64,000 nt of DNA from Micromonospora okii (lineage in GTDB: Bacteria; Actinomycetota; Actinomycetes; Mycobacteriales; Micromonosporaceae). The first letter of the stretch is position 1. Each line of letters starts with the position of its first letter. This document shows, piece by piece, positions 16,989 through 25,365 of the stretch. A program made the translations under genes and the position numbers. The DNA lies in NCBI RefSeq assembly GCF_020884795.1, contig NZ_BBZF01000016.1, positions 262,761-326,760 of the forward strand, given 5' to 3'. The notes under the pieces are model-generated. The model ran no database searches, was not told the origin of the DNA, and saw only the letters and a program-made list of their open reading frames with translations.

Positions 16989-17351
16989 TCAGGAGATGTA
17001 GTGCAGGATCACGTTGTGCACGTGGTGGCTCTTCTGCGCGCCCCGGAACTCGACCTCGTACGTGTGGGTGCCGACGTGGATGGCGATGGCGCCGGTGGAG
17101 AAGAACTCCCCGCCCCACGACTTGTTGCTCACCACGCTCACGCTGGTGATCTTCGAGTACGGGATGCTGGTGATCGCGTACCGCTTGCCGACGAATGACC
17201 GGTCCTGGATGATCACCCGCCGGTCGGTCAGGCCGATGAAGCCGGTGCCGGTGCCCACGGCGTCGTAGACAGCGATGATCTGCTCGCCGGTGAGCAGCCC
17301 GCTCTGGATCTGCTGGAACTGCTCCTTGCGGTCGTATGTCGCGTTGGCCAT
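16989..17351 (-). CDS. Bacterial PH-domain protein
   Basis: 120 residues. The pattern GLLTGEQIIAVYDAVGTGTGFIGLTDRRVIIQDRSF...YAITSIPYSKITSVSV is characteristic of bacterial pleckstrin-homology (bPH/DUF1696-like) proteins: a seven-strand beta-barrel with an LTDRRVI strand and an IPY/ITS strand, closing with a C-terminal helix (AQKSHHVHNVILHYIS). It is soluble and without a membrane anchor. Function of these single-domain proteins is unknown. ATG start at 17351. Confidence 0.8.
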   Translation of the reverse strand: MANATYDRKEQFQQIQSGLLTGEQIIAVYDAVGTGTGFIGLTDRRVIIQDRSFVGKRYAITSIPYSKITSVSVVSNKSWGGEFFSTGAIAIHVGTHTYEVEFRGAQKSHHVHNVILHYIS

Positions 17352-17397
17352 GCGTCCCACGGTAGGCAGGCCGCGCCAACCGCCCGGCCCACCACCG

Positions 17398-18144
17398 TCA
17401 GCCGGCGGGCGACGAGCGGGCGACGACGACGAGTTCCCCGTCGCCCTCGCCCACGGCCTGCCCGCACCAGCCGCCGTGGACCCGCTCGACCGCAAAGCCG
17501 GCGGCCCGCAGCGACCCGCGCAGCTCCCCCTCGCTGCGGAAACGTAGGGTCGCGGAGCTGAGCCGTTCCTCGCCGCCGGGGAACAGGTAGTGGTGGGTGA
17601 AGCTCACGGTCCGGTCGCGTGCGTCGGTCACCTCGGTCCAGGCCCGCACCGTCCGGCCGTCCGGCAGGCGGACCAGCCGCCGCGAGTCGGTCGGGTTCCA
17701 GCGCTCCCACGGTCGCGCCGCCGGGTCGCGGGAGTCGAACGCGAGCCGACCACCGGGCGCGAGCGCCCGCGCCAGGTCGGCGAGGGTACGGTCCCACTCC
17801 TCGTCGGTCCCGAAGACCTGCGCCACGTGGCTGGTCATGACCGCCGTGTCGTACGCCCCGGCGGGCAGCCCGGCGGACGTCCCCTCGACCCAGGCGATCC
17901 CGTCCGCGCCGGGCCTGCGCCGCGCCGCCGCCAAGGCGGGGCCGGCCGGGTCCACGCCGGTGACGGTGTGCCCGGCGGCGGCCAGTGCGACGGTCAGCCG
18001 GCCGGTGCCGCAGCCCAGGTCGAGCACGCGGGCGACCGGAGTCTCGGCCACCAGCGACAGGAAGAAGTCGTCGTCGGGGCCCCAGCGGCACTCGGCGTCG
18101 TAGACCGGCACCAGCAGGGGATCGAGGAACTCGCCGTGGCGCAC
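17398..18144 (-). CDS. Class I SAM-dependent methyltransferase
   Basis: 248 residues. Motif I VLDLGCGTGRLTVALA (about 40-55), the acidic ribose-binding end of strand 2 in VTGVDPAG, motif II around AYDTAVMTSHVAQ and post-motif LAPGGRLAFDSRDP. C-terminal beta strands (SFTHHYLFPGGEERL, ELVVVAR) complete the fold. It resembles small-molecule methyltransferases of the Methyltransf_25/11 type; the substrate is unknown. The GTG start has TACCAT 6 nt upstream and no Shine-Dalgarno sequence, suggesting a leaderless mRNA. Confidence 0.9.
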   Translation of the reverse strand: MRHGEFLDPLLVPVYDAECRWGPDDDFFLSLVAETPVARVLDLGCGTGRLTVALAAAGHTVTGVDPAGPALAAARRRPGADGIAWVEGTSAGLPAGAYDTAVMTSHVAQVFGTDEEWDRTLADLARALAPGGRLAFDSRDPAARPWERWNPTDSRRLVRLPDGRTVRAWTEVTDARDRTVSFTHHYLFPGGEERLSSATLRFRSEGELRGSLRAAGFAVERVHGGWCGQAVGEGDGELVVVARSSPAG

Positions 18145-18150
18145 CTGCGG

Positions 18151-18156
18151 ATGGTA
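18151..18156 (-). promoter_or_regulatory. -10 box of leaderless promoter for methyltransferase
   Basis: Minus-strand TACCAT, then CCGCAG, then the GTG start. Confidence 0.5.
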
Positions 18157-18237
18157 GCCGCGGTGGCGCGGACGTGCCGGAGCCCCGCCGGGCGTCTCGT
18201 GGACGTGTCGGCGGGGCTCCGGGCGAACGAGGGGGGC

Positions 18238-18600
18238 TTACCGGCCGGTGCGCGGGTCGTTGTCGCGGGTGTGGCTGCCGGCCTTGGCCAGGCCCCGGCT
18301 GATCATGTAACCGATGGTCAGCAGGGAGATGTACCACCACGCCTTGTCGGCGGCGAAGTAGTCCCCGCCGTTGTTGGCCGCGCCGTCGCCGACGGTCTGC
18401 GAGGCGATCAGCACGCCGACCACGGCCAGCACGTAGACGGCCAGCTCCGTGGTCTTCCACGACGGCTTGGTCTCGTCGCCGCGCCGGGCGACGTGCCGGA
18501 CGTCGTGGTCGAGGTGGTGGGCGGTGTGGCCCGCGTGGTTGTGGGTGGCCTGGTCGGTCCCGTGGTTCAGACGGTTGGCGCTGGTGGTCGGCGCAGTCAT
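18238..18600 (-). CDS. Two-helix membrane protein
   Basis: 120 residues: a His-rich hydrophilic N-terminus (ATHNHAGHTAHHLDHDVRHVARRGDE), then two transmembrane helices (LAVYVLAVVGVLIASQTVG and WWYISLLTIGYMISRGL), then a short polar tail. ATG start with GGGAG upstream. I know no function. The upstream gap (18601-18762) is comparatively AT-rich near the start and probably holds its promoter. Confidence 0.72.
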   Translation of the reverse strand: MTAPTTSANRLNHGTDQATHNHAGHTAHHLDHDVRHVARRGDETKPSWKTTELAVYVLAVVGVLIASQTVGDGAANNGGDYFAADKAWWYISLLTIGYMISRGLAKAGSHTRDNDPRTGR

Positions 18601-18762
18601 GAGAAGCTCCCAAAATTTATGTGCGATAAGTCCTACTTCGTCCTCTGCGGGGTCAATGTCTGCTCCCGCACGGATTCAGGTACCCGCACGTAATTTCGGG
18701 GAAACCAGAAGATTCTCAGGATGTTCTCAGTGACCCCCGGCGTGTCGCCGGGGCGAGGCGGC

Positions 18763-19071
18763 TCAGTCGCCGGTGACCGCCCGGTACGCGTCCTCGATGC
18801 GGGCGGCCAGCAGGACCTCGCCCTCGCCCAGCGGCTCCCCGTCGCCGTGCCCGACCCGGATCTGCGTCCGGTCGTCCCGGCGGCTGATCTCGGGGCGCAG
18901 CCGCAGGGCGTCGGCGACCACCTTCACCCGCTCGGTGAGGGCGGCGTGCTGGGTGTCGTCCATTACCAGCGTGCGCCGAATCTGCTCGCCCTCCCGGGTC
19001 CACCCGGTCAGCAGGGTCAGTGCGTCGCTCAGGTAGTCGTGCTTCGCTCGCCCCCTGAACAGCACACGCAT
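18763..19071 (-). CDS. Divergent pterin-4a-carbinolamine dehydratase-like protein
   Basis: 102 residues from ATG 19071 (GGGGGG at 7-nt spacing; GTG 19074 adjacent). The order LSDALTLLTGWTREGEQIRRTLVMDD...VKVVADALRLRPEI...IRVGHGDGEPLGEGEVLLAARIEDAY follows the PCD/DCoH fold. In true dehydratases the turn is HHPEI and the later strand ends TH; here these are RPEI (about 60-62) and GH (about 75), so at least one catalytic His is missing. It may be a structural or binding homologue, not a dehydratase. Assignment rests on pattern, not a search. Confidence 0.6.
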   Translation of the reverse strand: MRVLFRGRAKHDYLSDALTLLTGWTREGEQIRRTLVMDDTQHAALTERVKVVADALRLRPEISRRDDRTQIRVGHGDGEPLGEGEVLLAARIEDAYRAVTGD

Positions 19072-19254
19072 CACCGCACCCCCCAGGTGCCGTTGCCGGC
19101 TCGTGGCCAAATCGTCGCCGTCCCGTGTCTCATCGGTGCCGTCAAGTCTGTCGTCCGGGTCGAAGGGTGTCCACGCCCACACTTCCCAGTTCTACTGGCC
19201 TAGCGGTCGGTCACGGTACCCAAACCGCCTATTGATCTGGCACGCTGGACGCCT

Positions 19255-19698
19255 GTGCAGACCGAACGGACCAGCGAAAGCGGACAGACCGAACGACGTG
19301 AGCCGAAGGTCGTCGTCGGCGCGGCGATCATCGAGGGCGGGCGGGTGCTCGCCTGCGCCCGATCCGCCCCGCCGGAGGTCGCCGGGATGTGGGAGTTCCC
19401 CGGCGGCAAGGTGGAGCCGGGCGAGAGCGAGACCGCCGCGCTGGTCCGCGAGTGCGCCGAGGAGCTGGCCGTACGCGTGGAGATCGGCGACCGGGTCGGC
19501 CGCAACGTGCGGATGGCCCACGGCCGCTCGGTGCTGAAGGTGTACGCCGCCCGGCTGCTGCACGGCGACCGCCCGAAGGCCCTGGAGCACTCGGGGCTGC
19601 GCTGGCTCTCCGCCGCCGAGCTCGACTCGGTCACCTGGCTCCCCGCCGACGCGCCCATCGTCGCCGCCCTCCGCCCCCTCCTCCTCCCCACGCCCTGA
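19255..19698 (+). CDS. NUDIX hydrolase, MutT-like
   Basis: 147 residues. The NUDIX box is intact: GGKVEPGESETAALVREC followed by AEELAV matches Gx5Ex7REUxEExGU closely. The fold starts with VVVGAAIIEGGRVLACARSAPPEVAGMWEFPGG, typical of MutT/CTP-pyrophosphohydrolase proteins that remove oxidised nucleotides such as 8-oxo-dGTP. GTG start with no clear Shine-Dalgarno sequence. It is followed by a perfect 23-bp inverted repeat that probably terminates transcription. Confidence 0.92.
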   Translation: MQTERTSESGQTERREPKVVVGAAIIEGGRVLACARSAPPEVAGMWEFPGGKVEPGESETAALVRECAEELAVRVEIGDRVGRNVRMAHGRSVLKVYAARLLHGDRPKALEHSGLRWLSAAELDSVTWLPADAPIVAALRPLLLPTP

Positions 19699-19718
19699 CC
19701 CGCGACCATCCCCAGCCC

Positions 19719-19781
19719 CGTTGATCATGGAGTTGGCGGCAGTTGTGGAGATCGACAGTGCCGCCAACTCCATGATCAACG
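19719..19781. terminator. Perfect 23-bp inverted repeat between convergent genes
   Basis: Arms at 19719-19741 and 19759-19781 are perfectly complementary, with a 17-nt loop; each arm carries TTGATCATGGAGTTGGCGGC or its complement. It lies between nudix (+) and sdhB (-), as expected of a bidirectional terminator. A relative lies at 56095-56149. Confidence 0.75.
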
Positions 19782-19825
19782 CGTCGGGGCGGGGGTGGGG
19801 GTGAGGGCGGGGTGGGTGGAATGGG

Positions 19826-19860
19826 AACGGGGGCCGGCGGCAGTCGCCGCGGCCCCCGTT
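19826..19860 (-). terminator. Hairpin terminator of the sdh operon
   Basis: On the minus strand, AACGGGGGCC pairs with GGCCCCCGTT and an inner CGGC/GCCG extends the stem. It sits 16 bp after the sdhB stop. There is no U-tract, as is usual in GC-rich actinomycetes. Confidence 0.7.
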
Positions 19861-19875
19861 ACCTTTCTGTCACCG

Positions 19876-20940
19876 TCAGTGCTTGTCCTGCTCCGGGTGG
19901 GCGAAGTTCAGGTGCTCCGGGGGCAGCGGGAACGTCACGTCGTCGCCGAACGGCGACGGCGCGGCGGCCCGGTCGAAGGTGAGCTCCGTCAGCGGGAGCC
20001 TGCCGTTGGCGTCCACCGCCGGGACGGTCGGCCTCGGCACCTCACGGTGCCAGTTCACGCCGCTCTGGGCCTGGGCCTCGGCGCGCGGGTCGTGGGAGCC
20101 GCCCGCGTGCGAGTGGAGCCCGCCCTTGGCGGTGCTGGAGTGCACGGCACCGCTGTGCGAGGCGCTGGTCACGCTGGTCTGAGGCACCTGACCCCTCCGG
20201 AAGATCTTGCTACCGAGCCACACAAGAGGATCGTACCTGCGGTCGACCACCCGTTCCTTCATGGGGATGATCCCGTTGTCGGTGATCTTGATGTGCTCGG
20301 GGCAGACCTCGGTGCAGCACTTCGTGATGTTGCAGAATCCGAGCCCCATGTCCGACTGCGCGTACTCCTTGCGGTCGGTCTTCGCGTCGAGCGGGTGCAT
20401 GTCCAGCTCGGCGGCCCGGATGAAGTACCGGGGCCCGGAGAACGCCTGCTTGTTCTCCTCGTGGTCCCGGACCACGTGGCAGACGTTCTGGCACAGGAAG
20501 CACTCGATGCACTTGCGGAACTCCTGCGAGCGCTCGACGTCCACCTGCTGCATCCGGTAGTCGCCCGGGGCGACCCCGGCCGGGGGCGCGAACGCCGGGG
20601 TCTCCCGCGCCTTCTCGTAGTTGAACGAGACGTCGGTGACCAGGTCCCGCACGACCGGGAAGGTGCGCAGCGGGGTGACCGTGACCGTCTCGTTCTCCTC
20701 GAACGTCGACATCCGGGTCATGCAGCCCAGCTTGGGCATCCCGTTGATCTCCATCGAGCAGGAGCCGCACTTGCCGGCCTTGCAGTTCCACCGGCAGGCC
20801 AGGTCCGGGGCCTCGGTGGCCTGCAGCCGGTGGATGATGTCGAGGACCACCTCGCCCTCGTTCACCTCCACCTGGTAGTCCTGCAGGTCGCCGCCGTTCT
20901 CGTCGCCGCGCCAGACCCTGAAGTGACGCTTGGTGCCCAT
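19876..20940 (-). CDS. sdhB: Succinate dehydrogenase iron-sulfur subunit with C-terminal extension
   Basis: 354 residues. The plant-type ferredoxin domain binds [2Fe-2S] through Cys 49/53, 58, 61 and 73 (CRWNCKAGKCGSC...GCM). The C-terminal domain has CIECFLCQNVC (144-154) and CNITKCCTEVCP (203-213) for the other two clusters. Electrons pass from SdhA FAD to quinone. The family normally ends near residue 250; here about 105 more residues follow, first His/Ser/Gly-rich (HSHAGGSHDP), then Pro-rich. Its ATG overlaps the sdhA stop (ATGA). The closest arrangement I know is mycobacterial Sdh1 (Rv0247c-Rv0249c). Confidence 0.96.
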   Translation of the reverse strand: MGTKRHFRVWRGDENGGDLQDYQVEVNEGEVVLDIIHRLQATEAPDLACRWNCKAGKCGSCSMEINGMPKLGCMTRMSTFEENETVTVTPLRTFPVVRDLVTDVSFNYEKARETPAFAPPAGVAPGDYRMQQVDVERSQEFRKCIECFLCQNVCHVVRDHEENKQAFSGPRYFIRAAELDMHPLDAKTDRKEYAQSDMGLGFCNITKCCTEVCPEHIKITDNGIIPMKERVVDRRYDPLVWLGSKIFRRGQVPQTSVTSASHSGAVHSSTAKGGLHSHAGGSHDPRAEAQAQSGVNWHREVPRPTVPAVDANGRLPLTELTFDRAAAPSPFGDDVTFPLPPEHLNFAHPEQDKH

Positions 20941-22871
20941 CAGTTCCCCGCCTCCTCGGCGTCGGCGTCCGAGACGAGGGCGTCGAAGTCGGCGAGCTCC
21001 TCGTCGGTCAGGTACTTGCCCAGTTCCGCGCGGTCGAAGAGGCCGATCAGCTCCGGGCGCATCCTCGGCAGCGGCTTGTGGGCCAGTCGTACGGCGTCGC
21101 CCTCCAGCGAGCAGACCAGGTTCACCCGGCGCCACTTCGGGTCCATCGCCGGGAAGTCCTCCCGGGTGTGGCCGCCGCGCGACTCCTGCCGCTCCAGGGC
21201 GGCCTTCGCGGTGCACTCCGACACCACCAGCATGTTGCGCAGGTCCAGCGCCAGGTGCCAGCCCGGGTTGTACCGCCGGCCGCCGGCCGCGCTGACCTTC
21301 GCCACCCGCTCGCGCAGCTCGGCCAGCCGGCCCAGCGCGTCCGCCAGCTCGCCCTCCCGGCGGATGATGCCGACCAGGTCCCCCATCACGGCCTGGAGAT
21401 CCTGCTGGAGGTGGTACGGGTTCTCCCCGGTGTCCCGCTGCAACGGCGCGAGCGCCGTCTCCACGGCGGCCTCCAGCGCCTCCATCGACACCTTCGGGCG
21501 CGCGGGGAGCTGATCGAGGTACGACGCCGCGTGGCCGCCCGACCGCTTGCCGAAGACCAGCAGGTCGGAGAGCGAGTTGCCGCCGAGGCGGTTGGAGCCG
21601 TGCATGCCGCCGGAAACCTCGCCGGCGGCGAACAGCCCGCGCACCGAGCCGAACGCGGCCCCGGAGTCCGGGTCCACCTCGACGCCGCCCATCACGTAGT
21701 GACAGGTCGGACCGACCTCCATCGGCTCCTTGGTGATGTCGACGTCGGCCAGTTCCTTGAACTGGTGGTACATCGACGGCAGGCGGCGGCGGATCTCATC
21801 GGCCGGCAGCCGGGAGGCGATGTCCAGGTAGACGCCGCCGGCCGGCGTGCCGCGACCTGCCTTGACCTCGCTGTTGATCGCGCGGGCGACCTCGTCGCGG
21901 GGCAGCAGCTCCGGCGGACGCCGGTTGTTGTCCGGGTCCTTGTACCAGCGGTCCGCCTCGGCCTCGTTGTCCGCGTACTGCTTGCGGAAGACGTCGGGGA
22001 CGTAGTCGAACATGAACCGCTTGCCCTCGGAGTTCTTCAGCACGCCGCCGTCGCCGCGCACCGACTCCGTGACCAGGATGCCCTTCACCGAGGGCGGCCA
22101 GACCATGCCGGTCGGGTGGAACTGGAGGAACTCCATGTTGATCAGCGTCGCCCCGGCGCGCAGGGCGAGGGCGTGCCCGTCCCCCGTGTACTCCCAGGAG
22201 TTCGAGGTGACCTTGTAGGACCGGCCGACGCCGCCGGTGGCCAGGACCACGGCCGGGGCCTCGAAGAGGACGAACTCGCCGGACTCCCGGTAGTAGCCGA
22301 ACGCGCCGGCGACCTTGTCCCCGTCGAGCAGCAGCTCGGTGATCGTGGTCTCGGCGAAGACCTTGATCCGGGCGTCGTACGAGCCCAGGTTCGCCTTGTC
22401 CTCCTGCTGGAGGGAGACGATCTTCTGCTGGAGGGTGCGGATCAGCTCCAGGCCGGTGCGGTCGCCGACGTGCGCCAGCCGCGGGTACTCGTGGCCGCCG
22501 AAGTTCCGCTGGGAGATCTTCCCGTCCTTCGTACGGTCGAAGAGCGCCCCGTACGTCTCCAGCTCCCAGATCCGCTGCGGCGACTCCTTCGCGTGCAGCT
22601 CGGCCATCCGGAAGTTGTTGAGGAACTTGCCGCCGCGCATGGTGTCGCGGAAGTGCACCTGCCAGTTGTCCCGGCTGTTCACGTTGCCCATGGCGGCGGC
22701 GGCGCCGCCCTCGGCCATCACCGTGTGCGCCTTGCCGAACAGCGACTTCGAGATGATCGCGGTCTTCTTGCCGGCGAGCCGGGCCTCGATCGCCGCGCGC
22801 AGGCCGGCGCCGCCGGCCCCGATCACGACGACGTCGTAGTGGTGTCGTTCGATGCGATTCGTGGTCGTCAT
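20940..22871 (-). CDS. sdhA: Succinate dehydrogenase flavoprotein subunit
   Basis: 643 residues. The FAD-binding fold begins DVVVIGAGGAGLRAAIEA. GKAHTVMAEGG contains the His that carries covalent FAD. ATGGVGRSYKVTSNSWEYTGDGHALALRAGA, the QFHPTG segment and the capping domain follow. HYVMGGVEVD and GLFAAGEVSGGMHGSNRLGGNSLSD are the usual substrate-site and C-terminal FAD motifs. It oxidises succinate to fumarate in the TCA cycle at the inner face of the membrane. It is the middle gene of sdhCAB: 10 bp follow sdhC, with GAGAG as ribosome-binding site, and sdhB overlaps its end. Confidence 0.97.
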   Translation of the reverse strand: MTTTNRIERHHYDVVVIGAGGAGLRAAIEARLAGKKTAIISKSLFGKAHTVMAEGGAAAAMGNVNSRDNWQVHFRDTMRGGKFLNNFRMAELHAKESPQRIWELETYGALFDRTKDGKISQRNFGGHEYPRLAHVGDRTGLELIRTLQQKIVSLQQEDKANLGSYDARIKVFAETTITELLLDGDKVAGAFGYYRESGEFVLFEAPAVVLATGGVGRSYKVTSNSWEYTGDGHALALRAGATLINMEFLQFHPTGMVWPPSVKGILVTESVRGDGGVLKNSEGKRFMFDYVPDVFRKQYADNEAEADRWYKDPDNNRRPPELLPRDEVARAINSEVKAGRGTPAGGVYLDIASRLPADEIRRRLPSMYHQFKELADVDITKEPMEVGPTCHYVMGGVEVDPDSGAAFGSVRGLFAAGEVSGGMHGSNRLGGNSLSDLLVFGKRSGGHAASYLDQLPARPKVSMEALEAAVETALAPLQRDTGENPYHLQQDLQAVMGDLVGIIRREGELADALGRLAELRERVAKVSAAGGRRYNPGWHLALDLRNMLVVSECTAKAALERQESRGGHTREDFPAMDPKWRRVNLVCSLEGDAVRLAHKPLPRMRPELIGLFDRAELGKYLTDEELADFDALVSDADAEEAGN

Positions 22872-22881
22872 GTCAGGCTCT

Positions 22882-23688
22882 CTAGTTGATGAACCGCAGG
22901 TCGTTGAACCAGCCGGCCGCGACCGCCATGACGTAGAAGTCGGTCAGCGCCAGGGTGCCGAGGGTGATCCAGGCGAGCTGCATGTGCCGGACGTTCAGCC
23001 AGGACACCCCGGTCCACGCCTTGTACCGCACGGGGTGCTTGGAGAAGTGCTTGAGCCGGCCGCCGATGATGTGCCGGCAGGAGTGGCAGGAGATCGTGTA
23101 CGCCCACAGCATGACCACGTTGACCAGCAGGATGATGTTGCCCAGCCCGAAGCCGAAGCCCTTCGGCGAGTGGAAGGCCAGGATCGCGTCCCAGGTGTTG
23201 ACCAGCGCGATGATCGCGGCGGCGTAGAAGAAGTAGCGGTGCAGGTTCTGGCCCAGCAGCGGGAGCCGGGTCTCACCGGAGTAGCTCTGGTGCCCGTCCG
23301 GCACGGCGCAGGCCGGCGGCGACAGCCAGAACGACCGGTAGTACGCCTTGCGGTAGTAGTAGCAGGTGAGGCGGAACAGCAGCAGGAACGGCAGCGTCAG
23401 TGCCGCGTCCGGGATGATCCACCAGTCGGGCAGGAAGCGCCCGAAGTGCGAGGACCCCTCGACGCACCGCTCGGTGACGCAGGGGGAGTAGAACGGGGTC
23501 AGGTAGTGGTACTGGTCCACCCAGTACCACTTGTGCATGAAGACCCGGACCGTGGCGTACGCGATCCAGGCGCTGAGCCCGACGACGGTGATCAGCGGGG
23601 CCAACCACCAGCGGTCCGTCCGCAACGTCTTCGCCGCTATGGCGGCGCGTGCCCGCGCTCCCCGCGGCCTCGTTGCCGTTGATGTCAT
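22882..23688 (-). CDS. sdhC: Succinate dehydrogenase membrane anchor, Sdh1 type
   Basis: 268 residues with about five hydrophobic helices (around 28-48, 95-115, 150-175, 180-205, 235-258). Several His residues within or next to helices (NLHRYFFYAAAI, SCHSCRHIIGG, NVRHMQLAW) are candidates for haem ligation. This single-chain anchor resembles mycobacterial Rv0249c, which replaces separate SdhC and SdhD subunits. It is first in the operon; ATG start at 23688. The 285 bases upstream (23689-23973), between it and the end of pmbA, contain no gene and probably hold the operon promoter. Confidence 0.88.
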   Translation of the reverse strand: MTSTATRPRGARARAAIAAKTLRTDRWWLAPLITVVGLSAWIAYATVRVFMHKWYWVDQYHYLTPFYSPCVTERCVEGSSHFGRFLPDWWIIPDAALTLPFLLLFRLTCYYYRKAYYRSFWLSPPACAVPDGHQSYSGETRLPLLGQNLHRYFFYAAAIIALVNTWDAILAFHSPKGFGFGLGNIILLVNVVMLWAYTISCHSCRHIIGGRLKHFSKHPVRYKAWTGVSWLNVRHMQLAWITLGTLALTDFYVMAVAAGWFNDLRFIN

Positions 23689-23973
23689 TCGAGTCGTCTC
23701 CCTGAGGGGCCCTCACGGGCGGCATCCTGTTCCGGTCGGCAGGCGGACCGGCGACCCGCACCCGCTGCCACGTCACGCGCTCACCAACGACCACACCGGG
23801 CATACCGGCGCAGCTAAGTGACACACGTTACGCCGATCTCCGCGAGCCGTCCGCGCAAGGGAGTGTCCCGTGTGTCCCGCCTGCCGAAAAGACCCTGCAC
23901 CATGATCGATGCGTACTGTTAAGAACTTCACTGCGTCACGCCCCCGCACGGGGCCGGCGAGGGCGGCGCCGGA

Positions 23974-25365
23974 TCAGCCGGACGCGCCGCCGGTGAAGTT
24001 CCAGGCGGCCAGCCGCAGCGCCGGGGCGTCCCACCACACGCCGTCGAACCGGTCCGGCTGCCGGACCGGCCGCCGGCCGACGCCGAGCACCGCGCCGGGC
24101 CCCAACGCCCGGGGGTACGACTCGGTGAAGCGCAGGTCGCGCACCGCCCGCACCGGCACCCCGCCCTCGACCAACCAGACGCCGTTGCGAGTCAGGCCGG
24201 TGATCACCAGGCTCTTCGAGTCGAGCACCCGGGTGTACCAGAGGTCGCTGACCAGCAGGCCGCGCTCCACGCCCGCCACCAGCGCTGCCGTCTCGCCGTC
24301 GACCACCGGCCCGAGCGGCGTCTCCGCCGTCCCGCCGCCGGTGGCCGGGGGCCCGTCGGGGCCGGACAGGTGCAGGTTTGTCGGCATCGGCCCGAAGGTG
24401 GCCGCCCCCGGCGAGGCGTGCCCCGTCGAGGCCGCGCCGGCCTCCGCGCCGCTGCGCCGGTCGTGCGCCACGGCGACCGTGGTGCCCGCGTCGACCAGGG
24501 TCAGCGCCCGCCGGGCGGTGCCCTCGTCGTCGAACGGCAGCCCCGAGGCGGCGAGCGGGTCGTCCACCAGCGTCACCGCCGGGTCGAACTGGGCGACGCC
24601 CGGCTCGGCGAACGACTGCCGCTCGGCGTACCGCTTGCCGTTGAAGCCCCACAGGGCGAAGTTGTGCAGCAGGTCGGCCACGGCCGCCGGCTCCAGCACC
24701 ACCTCGTACCGGCCGGGCGGCAACTCGACCGGGTCGGCGGCGGCGCGGGCCTTCGCGGCGGCCCGCGCGCCCAGCGCCGCACCGTCGAGGTCGGCGAGCC
24801 GGTCGGCGCAGAGCCGGGCCACGCCGTCCGCCCCGCCGGCCCGCGCGATGCCGTCCAGCGCCGCCTCGGCCGAGCCGCCGTGCGCCGAGTGCCCGGCCGA
24901 GTTGGCGAACGCCGCCACCCGGTACGCGGTGCGACAGTAGCCCGCCGCCTCCAGGCCGCCGGTGGCGGCGACGAAGGCGCGCACCCGCTCGGCCCGCTCG
25001 CCGGGCTCGGCGAAGGCGGTCGCCTCGTCCCAGGCGGGCGCGGACGGCACCGGCGACGGCGGGGCCAGCCCCGGCCAGGCCCGGTCGGGCGGGCAGAGCC
25101 GGGCCGCCGCGACGGCCCGCTCGACCAGGGCGGTCAGCCCGTCCGGGGTGGCCACGCTGCCGCTGCCGGTCGCCGTGCGCCCTCCGGCGTGCAGCCGCAG
25201 CCGCACCCCTACGCCCGACTCGGCGACGTTCTGGTGGATGAAGGAGTTGGCGAACCGGGTCAGCGCCAGGTCGGAGCGGGTCACCACCACCTCGGCCTCC
25301 GCCGCCGGCCCGGCCAGCTTCCGGACCAGCTCGACCACCCGAGCGGCCAGATCCAACTCGTTCAT
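23974..25365 (-). CDS. PmbA/TldE-like subunit of the TldD/TldE metalloprotease
   Basis: 463 residues. The N-terminal domain (ELVRKLAGPAAEAEVVVTRSDLALTRFANSFIHQNV) and central ELPPGRYEVVLEPAAVADLL, followed by ALWGFNGKRY and a C-terminal beta-rich part (NLHLSGP, GLLVSDLWYTRVLDSKSLVITGLTRNGVWLVEGG), match PmbA/TldE. This subunit lacks the HExxxH zinc site and pairs with TldD; the heterodimer degrades unfolded or modified peptides and matures some peptide antibiotics. It overlaps tldD by ATGA (25362-25365), consistent with stoichiometric production. Confidence 0.92.
   Translation of the reverse strand: MNELDLAARVVELVRKLAGPAAEAEVVVTRSDLALTRFANSFIHQNVAESGVGVRLRLHAGGRTATGSGSVATPDGLTALVERAVAAARLCPPDRAWPGLAPPSPVPSAPAWDEATAFAEPGERAERVRAFVAATGGLEAAGYCRTAYRVAAFANSAGHSAHGGSAEAALDGIARAGGADGVARLCADRLADLDGAALGARAAAKARAAADPVELPPGRYEVVLEPAAVADLLHNFALWGFNGKRYAERQSFAEPGVAQFDPAVTLVDDPLAASGLPFDDEGTARRALTLVDAGTTVAVAHDRRSGAEAGAASTGHASPGAATFGPMPTNLHLSGPDGPPATGGGTAETPLGPVVDGETAALVAGVERGLLVSDLWYTRVLDSKSLVITGLTRNGVWLVEGGVPVRAVRDLRFTESYPRALGPGAVLGVGRRPVRQPDRFDGVWWDAPALRLAAWNFTGGASG

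Noticed and set aside
18601..18720. TTGACC with a downstream -10 as promoter for the two-helix membrane protein
   Set aside because: No hexamer resembling -10 lies at 16-18 nt spacing.
23689..23900. A CRP-type site (TGTGTCACTTAGC) upstream of sdh
   Set aside because: The half-sites do not match a CRP palindrome convincingly.
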